Shown: piece by piece, positions 28,026 to 36,398 of the stretch
Layout: each line of letters opens with the position of its first letter
Position numbering within the stretch: the stretch's first letter is position 1
Assembly (NCBI GenBank): GCA_002323515.1
Contig: DCQQ01000005.1
Span: 1 to 51,595, forward strand
Direction: 5' to 3'
Source of the DNA: Balneolaceae bacterium UBA1514
GTDB lineage: Bacteria > Bacteroidota > Rhodothermia > Balneolales > Balneolaceae
DNA: 51,595 bases
Translations under genes and position numbers: made by a program
Notes under the pieces: generated by a model
Told to the model about the DNA's origin: nothing
Database searches by the model: none
What the model saw: the letters and a program-made list of their open reading frames with translations, nothing else

Positions 28026-28167
28026 ATGAACAGGGGTTTTAGGCCTTACCTACACAAACGATTTACTTACCCAAAGGTTGCATTGGGCTTGCGGTCGAAG
28101 TTAGGTTTAGCTATAATCTAAGCTACTGCTATATTTTCATAAATAAGACTAACCTAATTTTGACATT

Positions 28168-29865
28168 ATGAGTATGAGTATCACCTCAGCGGGCACCTTA
28201 GAGCCCCAGAAAAACGACTTTTTTGGGCATCCAAGGGGCTTGTCTACCCTCTTTTTTACCGAATTGTGGGAGCGTTTCAGCTATTATGGTATGCGCGCTT
28301 TACTGGTACTTTTTATGACAGCAGAGGCCATTGGTAATAATCCTGGCTTGGGTTTATCGGTAGGTGAGGCCACCGCTATTTATGGTCTTTATACCTTTTT
28401 CGTTTATATGTTATCACTTCCTGGTGGTTGGATTGCTGATAATATTTGGGGGCAACGAAAAGCAGTATTTATAGGTGGTATTATCATTGCCATGGGGCAC
28501 TTTAGCATGGCAGTCCCGACAACAACTTTTTTCTTTATTGGATTAGCACTTATTGTTATTGGCACGGGATTGCTAAAACCAAATGTAAGTTCAATGGTGG
28601 GCGATTTATATCCCGAGGGCGGTGCAATGCGCGATGCGGGCTTTTCTATATTTTATATGGGGATTAACTTTGGTGCTATATTAGGACCATTATTATGTGG
28701 TCTTCTTGGTGAAGGGTATAACTGGCATTATGGATTTACATTAGCTGGTTTTGGTATGATTCTTGGTCTTATTTCTTATAAAATTGGAGGAAAATATTTA
28801 GGAACAGCTGGTGATCTTAAAGTAGATGTTGATCCTGATACCCTTACCAAGCGAAGCAAGATTTTTTACACAGTAGTTTCCATCATTGGCGCGCTTATTG
28901 TATTACTAGGCTTCTTAGTTAGATCTGGTGCTATTGAACTTGCTTTGGAATCATTAGCAGGTAATTTAGGACTGGTTGCAGTTGTAATTACCATTGCGTT
29001 TTTTGGGTATATCATATTTTTTGGAGGGCATACAGGAGAGGAAAAAAAGCGCCTTGGTGTCATTTTTTGGTTATTCATCTTAGCGGCTATTTTTTGGAGT
29101 GGTTTTGAGCAAGCTGGTTCTTCGTTGAATATTTTTACGGCTGAACTAGTGAATCGTTCTGCAGGACCTAGTGTATATTTGGGGGGTATTGGAGCCCTCA
29201 TGTTAACGGCTCTGTTAGCTATTCCACTTTGTTATTATACTTATAAAACATGGATTCGTGAGGATATTTGGTCGGTAGCTAAAATTGCTGTCATGTTTAC
29301 TAGTGTAGGCCTGCTAGGGTTAGTTTATTGGATGCTGAGCCAAGTGGGTAAAGGTTGGGAAATCCCTGCTAGTACGCTACAGCTAATTAACCCATCTTTC
29401 ATTGTGATATTTGCTCCTATCTTTGGTTTTATGTGGACATGGTTAGCTAGTAAAAATGCCAATCCGTCTATACCTATGAAATTTGCTTTAGGTCTTCTAG
29501 GCCTATCTGCAGGTTTCTTTGTGCTTGCATGGGGATCTGCTAATGCCTCCAATACGAATTTGGTTTCACCAGCTTGGCTTATTGTAATGTATTTTTTACA
29601 TACGGTTGGTGAACTTTGTCTATCACCTGTTGGACTATCTTCGATGACTAAGCTTTCTCCTAAAAGTCGGGTAAGTCAGATGATGGGTATATGGTTTGTG
29701 GCAGCGGCACTTGGAAACTTAATTGCTGGTTTGGTAGCGGGACAGTTAGAAAATCTTGCCCCTGCTAGTCTATTCCAAGCAGTAGCACTATTTGTAGGGG
29801 GTGGCGGGGTAGTTGCTATTTTAGCGGCCCCATCAGTGAAAAAACTAATGGGAGATATCGAATAA
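28168..29865 (+). CDS. POT/PTR family proton-dependent oligopeptide transporter
   Basis: Proton-coupled uptake of di- and tripeptides. The 565 residues give about 14 membrane segments. The POT signature ELWERFSYYG is at 32-41 (E32, E35, R36), with GGWIADNIWGQRKAV after helix 2 and FSIFYMGINFGAILGPLLCG in helix 5 (given in part). The late motif GELCLSPVGLSS is also present. Single gene, flanked by convergent/divergent neighbours. Bacteroidota encode several such transporters; peptide range cannot be predicted. Confidence 0.93.
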   Translation: MSMSITSAGTLEPQKNDFFGHPRGLSTLFFTELWERFSYYGMRALLVLFMTAEAIGNNPGLGLSVGEATAIYGLYTFFVYMLSLPGGWIADNIWGQRKAVFIGGIIIAMGHFSMAVPTTTFFFIGLALIVIGTGLLKPNVSSMVGDLYPEGGAMRDAGFSIFYMGINFGAILGPLLCGLLGEGYNWHYGFTLAGFGMILGLISYKIGGKYLGTAGDLKVDVDPDTLTKRSKIFYTVVSIIGALIVLLGFLVRSGAIELALESLAGNLGLVAVVITIAFFGYIIFFGGHTGEEKKRLGVIFWLFILAAIFWSGFEQAGSSLNIFTAELVNRSAGPSVYLGGIGALMLTALLAIPLCYYTYKTWIREDIWSVAKIAVMFTSVGLLGLVYWMLSQVGKGWEIPASTLQLINPSFIVIFAPIFGFMWTWLASKNANPSIPMKFALGLLGLSAGFFVLAWGSANASNTNLVSPAWLIVMYFLHTVGELCLSPVGLSSMTKLSPKSRVSQMMGIWFVAAALGNLIAGLVAGQLENLAPASLFQAVALFVGGGGVVAILAAPSVKKLMGDIE

Positions 29866-29922
29866 ATACAGGCATTAGTTATATTGTAAATTAACCCGAT
29901 AATCTATGGTATAACTCAAGTA

Positions 29923-30651
29923 TCAAATCACTAGATATACTGTAGCAGCAAGTACTCCCCCTAGTAGTGGACCTAGAATGGGGATCCATCCATAGGCCCA
30001 ATCACTGGAACCCTTATTTGAAATAGGTAGAATAGTGTGGGCTAGGCGTGGGCCAAAATCTCTTGCGGGATTGATTGCAAAACCAGTAGTTCCACCTAAA
30101 CCTAAACCGATACACCATACAAGAAAAGCAATGGGTAAGGCTCCAACCGATCCCAAACCAATGGGGGTATTTGAGGTATTCATTAACTGTCCATCGCTTA
30201 TATAAAACACTACAAAGACGAGTACAAAAGTTCCTATAATTTCCGAGATCAGGTTGTTGAAAGACGATCTAATAGCCGGTATAGTACTGAAAGTGGCGAG
30301 AATTATGGAGGAATCGTGAGTCTCTTCATAGTGGTCTTTGTACATAAGCCAAATAGAAGTTCCGCCTAAGAAAGCTCCAAGAATTTGTGCGATAATATAG
30401 CCAGGAACTTCTGCCCAAGGAAATTCGCCTGCTGCAGCTAGCCCTATGGTAACTGCTGGATTTAGATGAGCTCCTGAATATGGACCTGCGACTACTACAC
30501 CGGTAAAAACGGCTAGTCCCCAACCAGTGGTAATGACTAACCAACCAGAATCATATCCTTTTGTTTTGGGTAATAAAACATTTGCTACAACACCATTTCC
30601 TAGGATTAATAGTAAGAAAGTAGCTATAAACTCAGCAATTAAAGGGGTCAT
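29923..30651 (-). CDS. glpF: Glycerol uptake facilitator (aquaglyceroporin)
   Basis: MIP-family channel. Both NPA boxes are present: HLNPAVT (N64) and FAINPARD (N194, D198). The Asp after the second NPA and the surrounding GPR are glycerol-facilitator features. Six membrane helices fit the 242 residues. glpK lies 1.16 kb upstream on the same strand, with an integrase remnant and a plus-strand gene between. Five GGTGATA repeats lie 65-172 bp upstream of the start. Confidence 0.92.
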   Translation of the reverse strand: MTPLIAEFIATFLLLILGNGVVANVLLPKTKGYDSGWLVITTGWGLAVFTGVVVAGPYSGAHLNPAVTIGLAAAGEFPWAEVPGYIIAQILGAFLGGTSIWLMYKDHYEETHDSSIILATFSTIPAIRSSFNNLISEIIGTFVLVFVVFYISDGQLMNTSNTPIGLGSVGALPIAFLVWCIGLGLGGTTGFAINPARDFGPRLAHTILPISNKGSSDWAYGWIPILGPLLGGVLAATVYLVI

Positions 30652-30715
30652 AATATAATATTTTTTTGTTTAATATATATTTGTTTTTATTACATTTAGT
30701 ATTTGTATATATAGT

Positions 30716-30823
30716 GGTGATATACGGGTGATATATTTACCATACATAGGTATACTCTTTAGTTGATTTACCGTAATGGTGATACTCATGGTGATAATTT
30801 ATACTCTATAAAATGTGGTGATA
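30716..30823. repeat. Five GGTGATA direct repeats upstream of glpF
   Basis: GGTGATA occurs at 30716, 30727, 30778, 30790 and 30817, all in the same orientation, within 108 bp of AT-rich sequence with no gene. Read in the glpF direction they are TATCACC. Start-to-start distances are 11, 51, 12 and 27 bp. A cluster of regulator sites for glpF is a reasonable guess; spacing is too irregular for CRISPR. Confidence 0.5.
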
Positions 30824-30844
30824 CGTTAACTTGATATTAACTTA

Positions 30845-31150
30845 CTAACTATAAGTAAAAAAAGAACTACCTACTAAGTAAGTAGTCCTTTCTGTCCACC
30901 GGTCATGTTTATACAGAAAAACCAATGCTGATAGCGCCTGATTTTGGGTGGAAGCGGCTACGTTAACTTCATTTACCAGGTAATTCAAATACTTTTCCAC
31001 TTCGGAGGCGCCCATTTCGATAGGGTGTGTGGTGTTGTGAAAGTAAATATATCGTTTAATCCACCCGATATAAGCTTGCTCTGTTTTATAGCTATAATTT
31101 CTCCTCCTTATTTCTCTACGGACTTGTGTAAGTAATTTACTGGCTGCCAT
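30845..31150 (-). pseudogene. Truncated integron-type tyrosine recombinase (N-terminal domain only)
   Basis: Residues about 1-82 match the SAM-like N-terminal domain of integron integrases: LLTQVRREIRRRNYSYKTEQAYIGWIKRYI (given in part), GASEVEKYL and VAASTQNQALSALVFLY. After FLYKH the homology stops and about 20 unrelated residues are read through a terminator hairpin. The catalytic domain (R-H-R-Y) is missing, so no recombination activity is expected. No attI or attC site was recognised. It sits between glpF and glpK with its 5' end toward a plus-strand gene, the usual polarity of intI and a first cassette. Confidence 0.78.
30857..30886 (-). terminator. Intrinsic terminator behind the integrase remnant
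   Basis: On the minus strand ACTACTTAC pairs with GTAGGTAGT (one G-U pair) around a 3-base loop (stem 30866-30886), followed after two bases by seven T. The integrase remnant's frame runs straight through it. Confidence 0.65.
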
Positions 31151-31351
31151 ACTGTTGATTCTTTTGTTAATAGCTCTATATTGTATGACCGATCAGAGTG
31201 GAATTCCTTACAAAAATTATTAGACGAACTTTTGTTCGCCTATACATTTAAAAAGTTGGTTACAGTGAGCAAGAGCGGTGCATTCCTTGTATCATCCGAA
31301 CAATATACATTTCCTTCTGTTCGCTTAATAATATGTTATGCTATTGGGAGA

Positions 31352-31777
31352 ATGAGAAAGCTTACTCACTTGTTAATACTCATCTTTCTAGTATTCCTTA
31401 CCAAAGGATGCATAGATAGCTGTCTATATAGTGGTTGTGAACCAGGAATATACTTAACTATCAAAAAAGAGTTACCCGATACAACTATTCAAGTTGAGGA
31501 CAATTTAGAATTGAATCTAAAGGAATATTTTCAACTTGGTGAAGGAGGTTCAGGCGGTAAATTTGCAGGTTATCCTATTATTCAGCCCTTAGGAATTGAT
31601 ACCAACATAGCCATATTTTCGTATGACTATCGAAAAGATCGACATGGTGAGCAATTCTCTATTAGTGGTAAATTAACTGGAAATACTGAAGTTGAACTTG
31701 AAATTTCGTGGGACGGTGGCCGAGATATAGCATACCGCGATGTATCATTTGTTTTAAATGTAAATTCAAACCAATAG
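31352..31777 (+). CDS. Small secreted or lipid-anchored protein of unknown function
   Basis: I do not recognise this protein. The ATG at 31352, just after GGGAG, starts 141 residues with a hydrophobic signal (LTHLLILIFLVFLTKGC). Three cysteines follow closely (C20, C24, C29), and C20 could be lipidated, though the lipobox is poor. The rest is beta-rich and acidic (SGKLTGNTEVELEISWDGG), like a small beta-sandwich. A longer reading from 31181 has no signal at its start and is less likely. It is opposite in direction to glpK and glpF and may have arrived with the integrase remnant. Confidence 0.6.
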   Translation: MRKLTHLLILIFLVFLTKGCIDSCLYSGCEPGIYLTIKKELPDTTIQVEDNLELNLKEYFQLGEGGSGGKFAGYPIIQPLGIDTNIAIFSYDYRKDRHGEQFSISGKLTGNTEVELEISWDGGRDIAYRDVSFVLNVNSNQ

Positions 31778-31807
31778 CATAACAGATAATTTTACTAGGT
31801 TAAGAGT

Positions 31808-33304
31808 CTATGAGTGATTTGTCCAAGCTTGAACTGAATGGATAGCCTTATTCCATCCTTCAATCGATTTTGTAATTTGAGTACTTTCAGATTCAGTTTT
31901 GAAACATTTATCCATTGCCCATATAGTTTGAATTTCTTCAATATTTTCCCAATATCCAACACTTAAACCAGCCAAATAAGCGGCGCCTAGTGCAGTCGTT
32001 TCTACGCATCTTGGACGAATCACATCGGCTCCCAATAGGTCTGCCTGAAATTGCATCAGCAGATTATTAGTGGTGGCTCCTCCATCTACCCGAAGTTCTT
32101 TTATAGATATTCCTGAATCTGCCTCCATGGCTTTTAATACATCATAACTTTGATAGGCCATGGATTCCAAGGCGGCTCGTGCGATATGAGATTTGGTAGT
32201 GCCACGTGATAAACCAACGATCATGCCACGTGCTTCTTGATTCCAATAAGGCGCACCCAACCCCGCAAAAGCCGGAACAAAATATACTCCATCCGTATCT
32301 GAAGATTGCTTTGCTAAGATTTCTATTTCGGATGAGTTGTGAATCATTTCCATCCCATCGCGAAGCCACTGAACAACGGCGCCTGCAATAAACACACTGC
32401 CTTCAAGTGCGTAATGAAGTTCACCATCTATTTTCCACGCAATAGTAGTTAGAAGATTGTGTTTTGAAACGACAAACTCTGGACCAATATTCATGAGCAT
32501 GAAGCAGCCAGTTCCATAGGTATTTTTAACCATTCCTACTTCGGTACACATCTGCCCGAAAAGAGCAGCTTGCTGATCGCCGGCAACTCCTGTAATAGGA
32601 ATACTATGTCCAAAAAATTGCTCACTTGTTCTGCCTAAGTCATCGCTTGATTCCATTACTTTTGGCAGCATCGGTGAAGGAATACCAAACAGTTTTAATA
32701 ACTCTTCGTCCCATTTTTGGTCGCGTATGTTATAGAGCATAGTTCGAGAGGCATTGGTTACATCGGTTACATGGGATTGCCCTTCTGAAAATTTCCAAAT
32801 AAGCCAACTATCAATAGTGCCAAAAGCTAGATGTCCTTTTTCGGCTAGTTTTTGTGCACCAGGCACCTGCTTTAAGATCCACTCCACTTTTGTAGCGGAG
32901 AAATAGGCGTCTATGACCAGACCCGTTTTCGATTGAATCTCTTGGAGTCGTCCTTGTTCTTTTAGTTGGTTGCATCGTTCTGATGTTCTTCGATCTTGCC
33001 AGACTATGGCATGGTAAATGGGCTGCCCCGTTCTTTTATCCCAAACGACCGTGGTTTCTCGTTGATTGGTAATTCCGATCGCAGCAATCTGGTTTCCTTT
33101 GATGTGAGCGATACTCATCACCTCCATTGCAATACTCAGTTGACTTGACCAGATCTCGTTTGCATCGTGTTCCACCCATCCGGATTGGGGAAAAATTTGG
33201 GTAAATTCTTTTTGTGCCATAGCCACAATACTCCCTTTTTTGTCAAAAAGTATAGCGCGAGAACTTGTAGTGCCCTGGTCTAGTGCGAGTATATAGGAAT
33301 GCAT
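31808..33304 (-). CDS. glpK: Glycerol kinase
   Basis: FGGY-family kinase making glycerol 3-phosphate from glycerol and ATP. The 498-residue length is standard. Signature blocks: [13 protein letters not shown] at the N-terminus, [19 protein letters not shown], the [10 protein letters not shown] segment and [18 protein letters not shown] in the C-terminal half. It would act with the glpF channel downstream. No glpD dehydrogenase is in the window. Confidence 0.97.
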   Translation of the reverse strand: MHSYILALDQGTTSSRAILFDKKGSIVAMAQKEFTQIFPQSGWVEHDANEIWSSQLSIAMEVMSIAHIKGNQIAAIGITNQRETTVVWDKRTGQPIYHAIVWQDRRTSERCNQLKEQGRLQEIQSKTGLVIDAYFSATKVEWILKQVPGAQKLAEKGHLAFGTIDSWLIWKFSEGQSHVTDVTNASRTMLYNIRDQKWDEELLKLFGIPSPMLPKVMESSDDLGRTSEQFFGHSIPITGVAGDQQAALFGQMCTEVGMVKNTYGTGCFMLMNIGPEFVVSKHNLLTTIAWKIDGELHYALEGSVFIAGAVVQWLRDGMEMIHNSSEIEILAKQSSDTDGVYFVPAFAGLGAPYWNQEARGMIVGLSRGTTKSHIARAALESMAYQSYDVLKAMEADSGISIKELRVDGGATTNNLLMQFQADLLGADVIRPRCVETTALGAAYLAGLSVGYWENIEEIQTIWAMDKCFKTESESTQITKSIEGWNKAIHSVQAWTNHS

Positions 33305-33379
33305 AACAGTTGAGTTTGGTTAAAAAGAGTGCGTGGATTATTGTACTAAAAATGATCCAGATAAAATAAATAAAAACAC

Positions 33380-34804
33380 GTGAAAGAGTCTTCAAATAGT
33401 ACAGATAAAGAACCCATTGCTGCCATAGCTACCCCCATTGGGGAAGGCGGGATTGCGGTGATTAGAGTTTCGGGGAGGGGAGCTATTGCGAAGGTGCAGG
33501 AACGGTTCAAGGGAAAAAATATAGGTACAGCATCATCGCATACCATTCATTTTGGGCGCCTTGTTGATGAACAAGGCCGCTTGGTAGATGAGGTTTTGGT
33601 GAGTTTATTTCATTCACCTAGAAGCTACACAGGGGAGGAAACCGTAGAAATTTCTTGTCATGGGGGTATTCTGGTGACCCAGCGGGTGTATGAAACTTTG
33701 TTGGCTACAGGCATTAGGGCCGCAGAAGCCGGAGAGTTTACTCAACGTGCTTTTTTAAATGGCAAATTAGGCTTAGAACAAGCTGAAGCCGTAGCTGATC
33801 TAATTCATGCTAGTAGTGCAAAAGCAGTTGACGCCGCGAATCAGCAGTTATCTGGTAGTTTGGGAGCCTATGTAAAAGAATTTAGGCAACAAATTATTGA
33901 TGCGACCGCGATGATTGAACTAGAATTAGATTTTATAGAGGAGGATGTTGAATTTGCTAATAAGGAACAGTTGCAACAGCTGTTACAGGATGTAAAGACG
34001 GCCATTCATAGGTTATTAGAAAGCTATGAGGCTGGTAGATTGGTTAAAGACGGAATTAAAACAGTGCTCATTGGTCGCCCCAATGCAGGTAAATCAACAC
34101 TTTTAAATGCTTTGGTAGGGATTGATCGAGCGATTGTTACCAATATAGCTGGGACCACAAGAGACACTGTTGATGTAGAATGGAATCACGGCGGGTTATT
34201 ATTTAGGCTTATTGATACAGCTGGTTTACGTGAAACAGAGGATCGCGTCGAAGCCGAGGGAGTCCGGCGCAGCCAAATGGCAGTGAAAGAAGCAGATGTA
34301 ATAGTTTATTTAAGGGATTTGAATGAGCCCTTTACCACTGATGAAATAAGTGAGATTGAACATTTGCAAGCATCGGCAACGGATAACCCATTTCTCTGTA
34401 TCGGAACCCAATATGACCGATTAACTAAGGCTGAACAGCAAGCGCATGAAGAGCGCGCCATCAGTGAGGAAAACGATTGGAGTAGTGTTGAAGATCTGCA
34501 TATATCTGCGGCAACTGGCGAAGGTTTACAGGAACTAAAGGATCGCATTAAAGAGGTCGCAATGAGTCAGGCCCATTTCGATGGTGAATCTCTACTAGTT
34601 ACTTCTTCTCGACACAGAGATGCCCTTGAAAAAACATTGAATCATGTTGAAGCCGCTCTCAACGGATTAATGAGTGGACTAACGGGTGATTTCCTAGCGA
34701 TAGACCTACGTGCAGCCTTGCAGAGCCTAGGGACCATAACAGGGGAAATTACCAATGAAGATATCTTGGATTCTATATTTTCTAGGTTTTGTATTGGGAA
34801 GTAG
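33380..34804 (+). CDS. mnmE: tRNA modification GTPase MnmE
   Basis: With MnmG, adds the (carboxymethyl)aminomethyl group to U34 of tRNAs. It starts at GTG (33380), a few residues before the conserved IAAIATPIGEGGIAVIRVSG. The folate-binding N-domain is followed by a helical domain and a G domain: P-loop GRPNAGKST near 232-240, GTTRDTV, DTAGLRET. The C-terminus ends in the invariant CIGK. The photolyase gene starts on the base after its TAG stop. Confidence 0.96.
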   Translation: MKESSNSTDKEPIAAIATPIGEGGIAVIRVSGRGAIAKVQERFKGKNIGTASSHTIHFGRLVDEQGRLVDEVLVSLFHSPRSYTGEETVEISCHGGILVTQRVYETLLATGIRAAEAGEFTQRAFLNGKLGLEQAEAVADLIHASSAKAVDAANQQLSGSLGAYVKEFRQQIIDATAMIELELDFIEEDVEFANKEQLQQLLQDVKTAIHRLLESYEAGRLVKDGIKTVLIGRPNAGKSTLLNALVGIDRAIVTNIAGTTRDTVDVEWNHGGLLFRLIDTAGLRETEDRVEAEGVRRSQMAVKEADVIVYLRDLNEPFTTDEISEIEHLQASATDNPFLCIGTQYDRLTKAEQQAHEERAISEENDWSSVEDLHISAATGEGLQELKDRIKEVAMSQAHFDGESLLVTSSRHRDALEKTLNHVEAALNGLMSGLTGDFLAIDLRAALQSLGTITGEITNEDILDSIFSRFCIGK

Positions 34805-36313
34805 ATGAGTGAAGCTACCCCAGATAAAAAATCTAAGCCAGTAATAAATATAGTTTGGCTGAAGAGAGATATTCGTTTAGCTGACCATGAAGGGTTTTAT
34901 CTAGCAGAGCAAGCCGAACAAGATTATATCCCACTCTATATATTCGATGTGGGTGAATTAGCAGGCCCCGATTCGTCTTTGCGGCATCAACAGTTTGTGT
35001 ATCATTCCTTAATGGAAGTGAATAAACAACTAGAATCAGTTGGAAGAGAAATAATGTTTTGTTGGGGGAATACAGAGAAAATATTTGAGTTTTTTTCACA
35101 CACATTTTCTGTCAACAAAGTGTTTTCTTATCAGGAATCTGGCACCATTAGAACCTGGAAAAGAGACCAACGTGTGGCTACTTTTTTTGCTGGCAACGGT
35201 ATAGGTTGGAAGCAATGTCAGCGAGATGGGGTTATTCGTGGAATAGATAGTCGGGATGGATGGAATAAGGCATGGTTGGATTGCATGAATCGACCTTTGT
35301 TTTACCCAACTTATTCAGTGCCAAATGAATATATAGATGCTTTTTTTAAGGATATATCAAATAAACATCCCTTTCCCTTTCCAGCGGAGTTAAGGGCCGA
35401 ACTAGAGTGCTATCCGGGAATGCATCATCCCGTGGGAGAAAGCCAAGCATGGAAATGTTTAGAGAGTTTTATGGGGGCTCGAGGGCGGAATTACCAGCGG
35501 CACATCTCAAAGCCACTTTTATCTAGAGAGAGCTGTAGTCGAATTTCTCCTCACTTAGCTTGGGGGAATATCAGTATTAGACAGGTGTATGGTTTTGTAA
35601 ATAATCATTCGGCTAAGGCGGAAGCCTCACGCGCATATGCTTCGTTTTTGACGCGCCTTAGGTGGAATGCTCATTTTATTCAAAAGTTCGAAATGGAACC
35701 GGAGTATGAACTTCAATGCGTAAATCGGGGGTATGAACTTATGTCATACTCCAATCGTCCGGATTTTTTGGAGGCGTGGAAGCAAGGCTATACTGGTGTA
35801 CCACTGGTTGATGCATGCATGCGGTGTTTGGAGGCAACGGGATGGATTAATTTCCGCATGAGAGCTATGTTGGTGTCTTTTTTGTGTCATCATTTGGATT
35901 GTGATTGGAGACTTGGTGTATATCATTTGGCTAGGCTGTTTTTGGACTATGAACCCGGTATCCATTATCCTCAGTTTCAAATGCAAGCCGGTACTACGGG
36001 TGTGAACACCATTCGAATGTATAATCCAGTGAAACAGTCCAAGGATCATGATCCTGATGGGGAGTTTATTCGGCAATGGGTTCCTGAGTTAGAGCAGTAC
36101 CCCACGGCTTACATACACGAACCATGGTCTATAACACCTATTGAAAAGGCTTGTTTACTATCTGGGAATGGGATTGAGTATCCCGACCCAATCGTTGATG
36201 TCGCAAGTGCGGCATCGGTAGCTAGAAAAAAGATTTGGAGCTACAGAGACTCTTTATTAGTTAAACAGGAAAATCAAAGGATTCTAAAAAAACATACCCA
36301 TCGCACACGTTAA
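34805..36313 (+). CDS. Photolyase/cryptochrome family protein of a non-canonical subclass
   Basis: Flavoprotein related to deoxyribodipyrimidine photolyases: Rossmann antenna domain from [14 protein letters not shown], then a helical FAD domain ([38 protein letters not shown]). The 502-residue length is normal. Where class I enzymes have NNGGWQWAASTG, this one reads [15 protein letters not shown] (about 387), so the WQW tryptophans used for electron transfer and lesion contact are replaced. [23 protein letters not shown] (in part) is conserved. It may be a repair enzyme with a different chain or a light sensor. Starts directly after mnmE with no gap. Confidence 0.85.
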   Translation: MSEATPDKKSKPVINIVWLKRDIRLADHEGFYLAEQAEQDYIPLYIFDVGELAGPDSSLRHQQFVYHSLMEVNKQLESVGREIMFCWGNTEKIFEFFSHTFSVNKVFSYQESGTIRTWKRDQRVATFFAGNGIGWKQCQRDGVIRGIDSRDGWNKAWLDCMNRPLFYPTYSVPNEYIDAFFKDISNKHPFPFPAELRAELECYPGMHHPVGESQAWKCLESFMGARGRNYQRHISKPLLSRESCSRISPHLAWGNISIRQVYGFVNNHSAKAEASRAYASFLTRLRWNAHFIQKFEMEPEYELQCVNRGYELMSYSNRPDFLEAWKQGYTGVPLVDACMRCLEATGWINFRMRAMLVSFLCHHLDCDWRLGVYHLARLFLDYEPGIHYPQFQMQAGTTGVNTIRMYNPVKQSKDHDPDGEFIRQWVPELEQYPTAYIHEPWSITPIEKACLLSGNGIEYPDPIVDVASAASVARKKIWSYRDSLLVKQENQRILKKHTHRTR

Positions 36314-36327
36314 TGTGGATGGGTATG
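36286..36327 (-). terminator. Intrinsic terminator of the M16 gene, overlapping the photolyase 3' end
   Basis: CATACCCATC (36293-36302) pairs perfectly with GATGGGTATG (36318-36327), and an inner CACA/TGTG pair encloses a six-base loop. On the minus strand the stem is followed at once by seven T (36292-36286). The photolyase TAA (36311-36313) falls in the loop and at its edge, and the T-tract lies within its coding region. Confidence 0.75.
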
Positions 36328-36398
36328 ATAAATGAATTAGAGTATGTCGTTTCTTACTACAAGGCCTTCTAATAGCCTATACCTAGCTATTTAAATGC

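Noticed and set aside
30716..30823. CRISPR array
   Set aside because: The repeats are only 7 bp with irregular 11-51 bp spacing, and no cas genes are near.
31222..31241. Inverted repeat in front of the orphan gene as attI or terminator
   Set aside because: One arm mismatch, no T-tract and no integrase core site; left unassigned.
31770..31807. Possible attC site after the orphan gene (GCATAAC and GTTAAGA)
   Set aside because: Each core box differs from consensus at one base, and they are only about 24 bp apart, shorter than any normal attC.
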